A stretch of 64,000 bases of DNA from Sacculina carcini (taxonomy: Eukaryota > Arthropoda > Thecostraca > Sacculinidae), in NCBI GenBank assembly GCA_916048095.2, contig OU696587.1, positions 3,027,579-3,091,578 on the forward strand. Direction: 5' to 3'. Positions within the stretch are counted from its first letter, which is position 1, and every line of letters starts with the position of its first letter. The notes under the pieces were generated by a model. The model was not told where the DNA came from and searched no databases. It saw only the letters and a program-made list of their open reading frames with translations. Positions 46,590 to 56,674 of the stretch are shown in pieces. The translations under genes were made by a program, and so were the position numbers.

Positions 46590-47525
46590 CGAGGGTTATT
46601 AAAAAATTCTGAGCCCCCCCCCCCCCCCCCCTTCACAAAAATTTGATCTGAAGATTTATTACAGAAACTTTATTTCTCACTTTCAATATATTCTTGGTTA
46701 TGACGGCTTCCCAGCACTGAGGAAGTTTGGAAACACTATTCCCCAGGCCTTGACGTTGGATGGTCTTCAGGCGGTTGGAAACGGTGGAATTTATCTCATC
46801 TTCGTCCTGAAATCGATGACCATGCAGCGGCTCTTTGAGGGTGTCAAACAGGTGAAAGTCACATGGAGACAGATCTAGGGAGTATGGAGGATGTCCAAGG
46901 ACTTCCCAATCCCCGTTGTTAAGCTGATTAAACCACAGAAGCCACCCGGTGTGGGCCTGCACCGCACACACTTCTTTCGCTTCTGCAGTTTGTTGCGGGG
47001 GTTATCCCAAACGCTTCCTCCAGATATCCCAACCAAAGCTGATCTCCTGAACTGCCAGACGCTGATCTTCTGCTAACAGCTCCTACACCAGCGCCACATT
47101 GTCGTCTGTGGTCGCTGTTCTTGGTCGTCCACTTCTGGGGCATCCGAGACTTCGGCTTCTCCTTCACGAAACTTCACCGCCCAACGTTTCACAGTGGAAA
47201 CGCCAGGCGCAGATTATTCACCAACGACTAGGGCAAGTTCTACGTGGATGGCAGAAGCAGATTTGCCAGAAGAACTGAAATTTTGATGATCATTCGCACT
47301 TCTTCCTTTGAGAAGCTCATATTTCTGAAATGGAATATAACGTTTTAATCAAGGTCGTCTTTATACCAGTAAATGATGAGCATTTAAAAAAATCAGCTCA
47401 ATGTTACATGACGCATGCACAATCAGGGCCTAGAAGTTTGGCCTGACGCTGACGCTGGGCCTGACGTTTTGTTCACTATGGCCAATTTTATGAAGGGTGG
47501 CTCAGAACATTTTGAATACCCCTCG
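46590..47525 (-). mobile_element. internally deleted mariner
   Basis: 936 bp flanked by TA (46588-46589, 47526-47527) with ends CGAGGGTTATTAAAAAATTC and, inverted, CGAGGGGTATTCAAAATGTT, both continuing into CTGAGCC. On the minus strand the C-terminal catalytic part of a mariner transposase is readable (VLGHPPYSLDLSPCDFHLFD, EPLHGHRF). N-terminal remnants are present, but the middle is missing, hence the short length. An 18-bp C run occurs at 46614-46631, next to the left terminus. Confidence 0.85.
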
Positions 47526-47878
47526 TAGAGTAAATACACACATGCAGCACAAGATTCGTCCAGCAGATTTGGCTGAATTTCGGTCAGTTTTATAAGTTAA
47601 GTGCCAATTTCGACAAATGCACCGAGCCTGGCAATTCGTTCTCCACGGATGTCGGTCACTGAAATGTCCGAAGACGCCACGTGCAAAACCACTGCTCAGT
47701 GTATTGCGAAAATATTCACCATAAAAATAGTCTTCATGCAATAAAACTTCAACAAGAATCAACCGGCAAGAACATGTAACAACTAGACTCGTGCTTGTGT
47801 CCAACCAGCACTTCATTTCCAGATTATATCTTTTATTATCTAGCCTACACCCTCGATTGCCCCTTCCAACTGACCGTA
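47526..47878. other. 3' flank of GMPPA
   Basis: No coding sequence seen. It holds the GMPPA 3' UTR and the candidate polyadenylation signal listed separately. Confidence 0.4.
47832..47837 (-). promoter_or_regulatory. candidate polyadenylation signal of GMPPA
   Basis: AATAAA on the minus strand about 42 bp past the GMPPA stop codon at 47879-47881. Confidence 0.55.
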
Positions 47879-50079
47879 TCACAGAAGAATTTCGTTTTTG
47901 TAGCTGCGCGTCAGTTCCTTGTGCGGCAGAATGATGCAATTGTACACCATTTTCTCGGCGGGAACGGTGACATTGCACCCTGCAATACAGCCACACGAGC
48001 CAACACTCAATTAACAACGCTGGTAGACGCAATATCAACTCGTCTCTCACTGGGAGATACGTCGCACATTGCTCGGACTGTCTTTTACTTTACGGTTAAG
48101 AAGAAAACAGCACACATACACACACACACACACACACTGTAAGATTTGGCCACAGTTGCTGACAGCTGCCAACAAGAAACGTCAAACATTTTCACGTCTA
48201 AATTGGACTGTGTATTTACTTATATCCCCGTTCATATTTATATTATATATCCAGCGTACTCAACCACTGCATCTGCCCAGCTTTCACATGTGCCCCCGTG
48301 AGTGTGTGTGTGTGTATACTGTGTGCATAAGCACATACAGACTGACCGAGCACAGTGACCGATGGGTTGAGCGTGCCGTGCTGGCTGAACAGAGGCTGGT
48401 TGTGGGGCCGCGTGAACGGCTGGTCGGCGGGCGGCTGGCTCGAGGCGGCGCCCTCCACGCGCGCCCACCGTCCCACCTGACTGTTCCAGCCGACCACCGC
48501 GTGCAACACGAGCGCATGCGCCGCTACACGCGCCGCTCCCAGCACGATGGCCTCGCGCAGTCTCACGCCCGGCCCAATATCGGCATGTGGACCGACACAC
48601 ACATTGGGCCCGAGCACCGCCGTCGCGTGCACGCTGGCGGTCGCGTGCAGCCACACGTCGCCAATGATGCGGCACGGTTTGGCGTCGCGCGCCAGGGCGG
48701 GGTGGCCGCGACTGCGGTACAGTCGCAGGTAGTGACGACTGCTGTGTAGAGCGGTGGCGGCAGTCTTCACCTGGCTCCACCAGCGGTCGGTGCGGTGCAC
48801 GAACAGTCCGCCCATCTTATCACCGGCCATCGGGGTGAGCACGTGCTGCTCGAGACTGATCGTCTCGGGATGCTCGCCTGAGAAACCGCCGTCGTCTCCG
48901 CCACCGCCACCACACCACGCCTGCTCGCCACTGCTGCACACACACACACATTAATTGTTAATTGCCAAACATATAAGCGAGTTCAAGCACAAATTGGATA
49001 GACAGTGGGAAAGAGACAGGGCAGTCCGAACGTAGCTCATTTCCTCTATCACGACTAGATGAACACACACACACATACACACACATGAGTTGAGACACTA
49101 GGACTCAATCATTTGGCGAATGCACCGGGTCAATGACCTCATGAACGCAGCACTCTCCCACCTGTAGAACACCTGATGTCGCTGTTTGAACACGGCGCCA
49201 ATGTATTCGAAGAGGCGCGCGCTGCACACGTACACGCCCGTATTGATGACGGTCGAGACGAAAGTCCCCGGCTTCTCGACGTAGTGCAGCACGGCATGAG
49301 TGCTTGGCTCGACCACCATGCAGCCGTAGTTGGTGGACTGGGCGCGGGTCGCCTCGGTGGCCAACACGCTGATGAGTGCCGTGGCACCGCGTCTTCTGTG
49401 AGCCGCCAGCATCTCGGACAGACAAAAGTCGCCGCACACGTCTCCGTTGATCACGATGAACTCGCTTGGCTGGCCGGCGAGGATTTGGTCGCGGAAGTGG
49501 TACAGGCCGCCTGCCGTGCCCAGACTCGTGTACTCCTGCAAATAGCGGATGTTTACGCCGTATTGCTGACTCATTTGAGCGACGAATGCGCGCAGCTCGC
49601 CAGCCGCATACGAGCCGAGCACGAGAATCTCACGGACGTGCGGCACGGCGGCGCACGCCTGAATGTGGTGCTCGACCAGCGGACGCCCGGCTACCGGGAA
49701 CAACGGCTTGGGCAGTTCCAGCGACAGCGGGCGAAAACGCGTGCCTGTTCCGCCACAAGATGCCAAACACACACACATACATACACCAGTGTTCCGATAT
49801 TGCGAACGCTGATCATTATACCCTTACGTGTGTCGTCTGGGACATTCACAATACACAAGCAACACATATAACGTAGGGAAAAATCTGAGCACACCGGTGA
49901 ATTTAACATATATAATCGTAAATGCAGGCGAATAATTCACAGGAAAAGCAGCCAATGAGACTGACGTCCTCCCTTCTAAGCAAACAATGACAATATTCAA
50001 ATAGCGAGAAATTCGGAATCAGTGAAACCGCAAACTCACCTTTCTGGGGCCCGCCCACCAATATCACGGCCTTCAACAT
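47879..50079 (-). CDS. GMPPA: mannose-1-phosphate guanylyltransferase regulatory subunit alpha, 4 exons
   Basis: GMPPA partners the catalytic GMPPB subunit that makes GDP-mannose and acts as its allosteric sensor. Exons: 50079-50040, 49744-49162, 48933-48347 and 47979-47879, giving 436 aa with consistent phases. Exon 1 is only 40 bp (MLKAVILVGGPQK). The nucleotidyltransferase-like domain continues with GTRFRPLSLELPKPLFPVAG, YLQEYTSLGTAGGLYHFRDQ, NGDVCGDF and NYGCMVVEPSTHAVLHYVEK. Exon 3 opens with a glycine/aspartate-rich loop (about 25 residues), then LFVHRTDRWWSQVKTA and a left-handed beta-helix region (VLGPNVCVG, LREAIVLG, VGWNSQVGRWARVEG). The short last exon gives NCIILPHKELTRSYKNEILL, the family C-terminus. 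The absence of the GMPPB-type start and the presence of GGPQK favour alpha over beta. Two acceptors follow TG repeats. Confidence 0.93.
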
Positions 50080-50529
50080 GATCGATACACAAACCAACAG
50101 ACTCGGCTATAACAGCTGGAATGGAAAAAAAAGAACAAGTACAGTTAAGAGCGCTGCATGTAAGATGGAGCTGTGAGATCAAAATATGCCATGAATGTCG
50201 TGCTCCACACATAACCAACACTGTGCCAACTTTACGCATCAAATTTTACTCAACACGTGATAAAACACTGATGATTCAAATAAACATTAAGTATATATTT
50301 GTATTATGCATAGAAACATTGCAAATATGAACTACCATAACACACTCAACCTTTGGAGACTCAAGTAAAGATAGTCAGACTCAAGTACAGATAGCCTGTC
50401 AGCGGTCGTTGTGCAATGTGGTTGCGGGAGGACGGAACTCATGACTTGATTAGCTATGTTTGGACGTTCGGAAGCCGTGGAATTGGTAGAAAGTGTTTGG
50501 TAGATTTGGTGCATTCTATTTAATTTGAT
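50080..50529. other. upstream region of GMPPA
   Basis: Should hold the GMPPA promoter. AT-rich; no conserved coding sequence seen. Confidence 0.4.
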
Positions 50530-53500
50530 ATTTACACTATATCGTGGATAGTAATGATGTGGAAACTAGATATCTGAAAATATTTGACTGTAGTTCAGGG
50601 AGATATAGAAGCCTGTCCATGTAGTGCGGGTGATTTTGAAGATCAGGGAAAAGAAGGCTATCAGCTGGCAGTGTTTTGGACAGTGGAGTAGAACATACTC
50701 TAAGGTGAGTTGAACTCGGCATCGATGAAAGTATCCGGGATCGCTGTGACCGTGAGTTAGTCGTGTGTGACCGATGCGAAATCTCATCAATGCAATGTCC
50801 AACTGTCTTCTCGGAATCAATTCGTGTTTTGTGTGTCCGTAGGAGAGCGAGGAGACATTTCTGACAGGTAGATGTGTAGTATGGAGTGTAGATTAGAGAA
50901 TAAGTCCGAAGAGGATAGTGGTGGGTGAGTTATTGTTGTTCCGGTGAGTGCCCGCTTCGCGACCTGATCTGCTAGTTCATTGCCGGCAATTGCATTATGC
51001 CCGGGGACACACACGAACATTAATGTGTGGTTTGTTTTCGAAAGACAGGAGTGTAATTTGGTTACTAGGTGTTCAAGGATGTTTCGGGATGGCGACCTTA
51101 GTGAAACAGTGCTGATTGTGAGACGGAGACGATGATTGTGAGACGGAAATGTTTGTTTTGAATTTCCTTCAGTGCCTGAAAAAACGCAAAAAGTTAAGCG
51201 ATATAGACTGAGCAAAAAGAGGGGATACGAAAAATAAGTTCATCTGGAGTGACCGGGTTCACAACGGCACAATCCGCCCTTCCACGGCAGACCGAACCGT
51301 CCGTGTAGAGAAACGTGTAGTTATGATGCGTTACTTTGAGTTAGAGAAAATGTTGAGATATGACAGTGGGTAGTCCGTGTTTTTTTGGTACGTTTATACT
51401 GAGCAAGTCCGAAGAGGGAATTTGCAGCGAGGACGCAGGAGGAGTGGTCAGAGCTGGAGGATGAAAGTTAATTGTTTTACACAGAAAGTGGTGAGCCATG
51501 CCGGTAGTGAAACCGCACAGTCTGTTTGCGGAAGATTGAGAGGCATGTGAAATTGTTTTCAAGGATTGTTGAAGGCTGTAAAAGGGGTGGTTTAGGTCTT
51601 CGGATACTTTCAAGCCGAATTTGATAGCTTGTAGGATCCTTTTCAAGTTGAGAGGACAGATTTTTAATTCGTGTTAGGTTGTGTATCGGTGGGGTTCTGA
51701 GTGCGCCAGACGCTACTCTCAGACAAGTGTTTTGGACAGTGTCGAAGGGCGCTAGTATATATGGCTGAAGTAGTGTGAGTAGATAACAGTATTCGAGAAT
51801 GGGTCTAATACGGAGTAATATGACACGATATGTGCCGTATGCTGGGTAGACATTTCAGAATGCTTAGGCGTTTGAGTGCTCAGCATTTAGTGTGCTGGAT
51901 GTGTGAACGTAAATACAGTTGGGAATCCAGGGAGATTCCCAGGTATTTTACTTGAGTACAGAAAAAAATAGGACAGCCGTTTATTTTGAGTGGTGAGTAG
52001 ATGTTCGTTGTACAGATGTGTGTTTTCGGAAAACTGTAGCTGATGTTTTTGAGGTTGATATGGACAAACTGAAAAATGAGCACTTGGAAGCGAGGATATC
52101 TAGGGCGTTCTGCATTTAGTGAGTTAGAGTTGTCAGATCCGATCTAGATGTCCACAGAACAATATCGTCGGCATAAATATATAATTTGGTGGATGAAGAA
52201 AGATTCCGTGTTATCTGATCTATAGCTACATTGAAGAGTAGGAGAAGAGTAGGAGAAGAGTAGGAGAAAGTACTCCACCTTGGACGACTACACTGTTCCG
52301 TGAACGAGTGTTTTAGAAAACAGTGGTGCGAACTTGATAGGTCCGGCCTGAGAGATAGCCGGAGATAAGTCATGCGACGCAAGAAGAGAAATGCGTGCGG
52401 AAGTGCGGAGTTATTGTGCAGTCGAAGGCTGAGGTCACATCAATGAATACAGCTAGTGTTTGATGTTGTTTTGAAAATGCAATGAGAATGCTTGATGTGA
52501 GGAGAGGTTGTTTGCAATGTTGTGTTTTGTTCGAAAAACTGGCTGCTGTGGGGAAATGAGGTTGTGATGTTGACTGAAAAGGAGACGCGGAAGGATCATG
52601 AGTTCGTACAACTGCAGAGACAATATTTTAGCAGTGTCGGACGGTACGACGACGGCTCTGTGGGAGGTTTGTTCATTTTCAAGAATGGCAGTAAATGTGA
52701 GTTTCCAAGATTTTTTCCTGTCATATGGAGAAAAAAAGCGTTGTGGATAGAGTCAGGTCCGGGAGCGGAGAGGCGAGAAGAAGATATTGCCCGATCTAGT
52801 TCATCTGCCGTGAATGATTCGTTGTATGTTACAGGAGCACGGAAGTAGTAGGTGGATGGTGGATTGCGCTTGGTGATATGTCTGCAATGAAAGACTAGAA
52901 TAAAAAGCAGCTAGGTGGTTAAGACAATTATTTGGTCGGTAATGATTGTTTCTCCTATTTGAACTACAGGAGGACGAAGTTGCAGTTGAACTAAGTTGAA
53001 CTAAGAACTAAGTTGCACGAACTACAGTTGCCGAAGTTGTTCGCCGAAGACAGCGGACAAGTTTCCAGAGCTTGGTGAGGGATGTACGATGTGTGAATGA
53101 GGTGATCAAGCGTTCCCAACTAGTTCTCTTTGCCAGTCGAATACATTTTTTTGGCATGTGCTTTGGCACGTTTGTAGTTTTCGAGTGTGAGTGGAGTTCT
53201 TCGATTTCGGAAACGACGGAGTCAACGTTTGCGTGCTACAATTGCCTGCCTACATTCGAGAGTCCACCAGGGCGTGCTTCGCTTTGTAGATTTGTTTTGT
53301 GAGGTGTGTCGTATAGCCGTGTGAGCTGCTGATATTAGTGACTCATTGAGGTGAGTAATCACAGTTCTGTAGTCGGATGTTTGACTAAGTGTAAAGTTGC
53401 TGTTGAAGAGGGATCAGGAAGCTTTTGAGATGTTCCAGCGTGTGTTGTTAGGTGGTGAGTGTTGGTGGCGAGCAAGGATTATGAATGCATGGTCACTGCC

Positions 53501-55800
53501 CATGAATTCTGGAGATACGGCCCATGTTAGAAGTGGGGCGAGTGTAGTCGAAGAGAAGGAAAGATCAATGAGGGACTTGGTTCCAGAGTATTCATTCAGC
53601 TGGGATACAGAACCTGTGTTGAGGAGGTGAAGCTTGTGGTTTTGAATTATGTCCGTGATGCAGCGACCCCGTGTGTCCGTGTCTGGAGAGTCCACAATGG
53701 GTGTTTGGCGTTGAAGTCTCCCATAATTAGAGCTGGATGAGCAAATTGTGAGATGAAGGAATCAAATAGCTGGTAATCAGTGTGTTGATTTGGTGGAATG
53801 TATATAGAGCAGTTTACAAATGATAAGTTCGAGATAGACAATAGGCAGGTAATTGTTTGAAAAGGTCCTGATGATATAAATGTATGATGTGGAATGATAG
53901 AAGATATGTATATACTTACTCCCCTTTTCGTTTATGTGAGGGTGAAAAAGAATGATAAGCATTGTATCGAGGTGCTACATGTGACGAGTAGTCGGAAGGA
54001 AGGTGAGTTTCTTGTAGGCAAATAACATACGGTTGTTGGGATGCTAGGAATTGACGAAATGCAGGCCATTTGTTCCTGAGACCGCGGCAATTTCACTGAG
54101 TTATGTTATGGCATGGCTCTACCTAGTAGGTTTGGCTTTGTTTGGTTTCGTTTGTTTGTTTTGTTTTAATGATGAAGAGTATGATTGTTTGTGGTGTGAT
54201 TGTGAACGGTGAGAGAGTGAGAGGTTGCGAGTGTATGAGCGCGTTGCAGTGTATATGGTTGTGTGTGTGATTCGCGTTCGCACTTTGTGTAACAGGTGTG
54301 TGTTTATAGGTGCGTTTGTGTGTGTGTATGCGTTTGGTGAAGTGATCATGCCCCGCGGCGGCGAGCGAGCGACCGGCTCGTCGCTGATTGGTTGTGGCGG
54401 TGGGCGTGAGGCCTGTGCGTGTGTGTGTGTTCCCGTATGTCACGGTGTGAGCATGAATGCGTGTAGAGTCGTGTGGAAGTCGTGTTGGAAGTGTTGTCGG
54501 CGTGTGACAACCTGTGGGCGCGCGTGGGGCAGTGATGCCCACGCGCGTCTGTCTGTAATATATTTTAGTTTTTTGAGTTTCGTTTACATTGTTGTTCGGA
54601 GGTTACAATTTATTTTTCACTGCTGGCATTTGGGTTGGGTGGATTATTCATTGCAGTCATTTCAGTGTCGGTTGTGTCGTTACTTAATGTTTTCAGGAGT
54701 GATGATGATGGTGTTTGTTCACAGGTTTTGTTGGATTTCGCCGTTTCCTGTTGAGAGTTTGTGGGCGTTGAATTTGGTTGGTTCTTACTGCAATCTGTTG
54801 TTCTGATTGATTGGACGGATTGTGTCGGCACTGTGTTTGACAGGATAGTTGTTACGACTGAAGCGAGTTGTGACACTGTGTCAGTGACGCTGGCTTTTTT
54901 TGCTAGTGATCGTTTGAAAGAAAGTTGATATTTGTTTTTGGAACAGGGTAGTGGCAGGTGAAGTTGGTAGGTCATGAGCTTTCATGATTTTCAGCATGAC
55001 TTTTTGTGATGTGAGGTTTCTGTCTGTGATACACTTCTTTGGCTTTTGTGTATGGTAATTGTTGTTTGGTTTTGATTTGGTTGAGTATTTTTGTTCGTCA
55101 ATCATTTTTGGGCACTCAAGAGATATTGCCGATTGAGAGCCTCCGCAATTGTGGCAGTGAGGTGAGCAATTGCCTTCATGGATAGACTTGCCGCACTTTA
55201 TACATATTGCTTCTGATGAACAGCGATGCTCTGTATGTCCCAGAATGGCACAGTTCTTACATACAAGTGGTCTAGAAATCCAGGTACGCACTTGGTTTTA
55301 AACATACTCAAACGTGAGTTCATTTGGGCAGGATGGAACGGAAAATGTGAGAAACAGAACCGGTGAGTTTCGTTTTTGAAAATTGTGAGGACGGCGAATG
55401 TTTGTGACTCCCAGAGGGGCGATCCATTCCTCAAGATCTGTAACTTCGACGTCTGCAAGATCAGGTGTATAGATGGAGCCTCTAGATTAGTTTAATCTAG
55501 GATGGAGAGATATTTCGAGTTGGGTGTTTTGGTAGGATATGTTTTCCAGGAGAGTGTCAGTTTGGTTGTTCGTCGTGGTTCAAACAAGAAGTTGGTCCCT
55601 TCGTATGAAAGAGACAGACTCATCCCTCTCGCCTTTCAGTGCGTACTTTAAAAAGTTCCCGACCCATGGCCATCCTCGATGTTGTATGGGTGGACCGTCG
55701 GTGACCTTGAGTGACAAAATTTCCCCCACTGGTTGCATCCGGTGGGGAAAAACGGGGGTCCATACGACCCCTCTTTTGCCCTACCATGTGTAGGGTGAGA
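50530..55800 (-). mobile_element. I-clade-type LINE with RNase H, decayed
   Basis: A 5.3 kb minus-strand non-LTR element, recognisable from 5' to 3' although broken by many stops. The gag-like ORF1 has zinc knuckles (CKNCAILGHTEHRC, CIKCGKSIHEGNC, CHNCGG) at about 55070-55270. The endonuclease appears near 53410-53840 (IMGDFNAKHPLW, FMGSDHAFI). The reverse transcriptase has a YADDIVLW box near 52170 and KYLGISLD near 51940. RNase H follows near 50930-51215 (FVCVPGHNAIAGNELADQVA). The combination of zinc-knuckle gag, APE endonuclease, RT and RNase H points to the I/Nimb/Outcast group rather than CR1/L2. The 5' boundary near 55800 is approximate. Confidence 0.8.
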
Positions 55801-56409
55801 ACTTGATATTGCCAGCAGATATTCTATAAATTTGATTACTCAAGAAAAAACAGAAGTGAAAGTCGATTTGCAGAAAGCACACAGAAATCTGAAGCAACAC
55901 TAAGTCCGCACTAATACAATTTGACATCACACTTATACATCATCACCACATTCCAACCTTTATATGAGAATCACCAAAACACGAAAACTAAATTACAACA
56001 ACCAACCCAATAACCCACTGCCAACAACACAACACTCTCGACTCACATAAACTGTTATTGTCAATCAGCACGCTTCGAATGTTGAAATAATTTCTGTGAT
56101 CGTGAAACAATATGCTAGTTTATAGATGATCCGACAAGTTTTAGAGTCTTTCAACAATGTTTTATAATAATCATGAAGAAAAATGTATAAATGAAATGCC
56201 TGATGAAGGATAAACAACCCAAATATTCCAATGGAGAAACCGCACATGAGGTCGATGGTCGACACCGCGGTAGTCGATGCGAATTGCGGTTGTTTAGTTT
56301 ATGTTGGCGTTTTCAGGCGATATTTTGACTTAGCGTGTATTAGCGTAATCTCCCCATCCTTAGCGTAACCTTACGTAAGGTAAGGTTAAGTAATTAACAT
56401 CTTATTTTG
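55801..56409. other. spacer between LINEs
   Basis: AT-rich, no conserved coding sequence and no recognised transposon ends. Confidence 0.4.
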
Positions 56410-56466
56410 ATTTCATTTTCATTTCATTTGTATTTGGAATAGCGCCCATTCGACACAGGCGCGCAT
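56410..56466 (-). mobile_element. extra LINE 3' tail
   Basis: On the minus strand a second GCGC hairpin tail (gcgcgcctgtgtcgaatggg, then cgctattccaaatac and an aaatgaaatg repeat) directly follows the tail of the full-length LINE. It has the same layout as an L2-like 3' end but a different sequence, so it is either a tiny truncated copy of another subfamily or the result of template switching. Confidence 0.5.
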
Positions 56467-56674
56467 AATACAACAACAACAACAATAACAACAATGTATT
56501 TTTATAGCGCTCACACAGAAACAAGCGCGAAAGAGACAACAACAACAACAGTACACGACATCAAGATGTGAGAAAAGAAGTAGAAAATTCACAGAAAGGA
56601 AATTTTTTTTCTCAATAATAATGGAGATAAATAAAATGAAAATAAGTAAAAACATAAGTAATTGTAAATTAGAG

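Noticed and set aside
48069..48749. 226-codon plus-strand frame over the GMPPA gene
   Set aside because: Antisense shadow; the minus strand has the conserved beta-helix of GMPPA with correct splice phases.
54225..54806. 193-codon plus-strand frame
   Set aside because: Antisense to the I-type LINE 5' half and rich in residues from TG repeats; no protein features.
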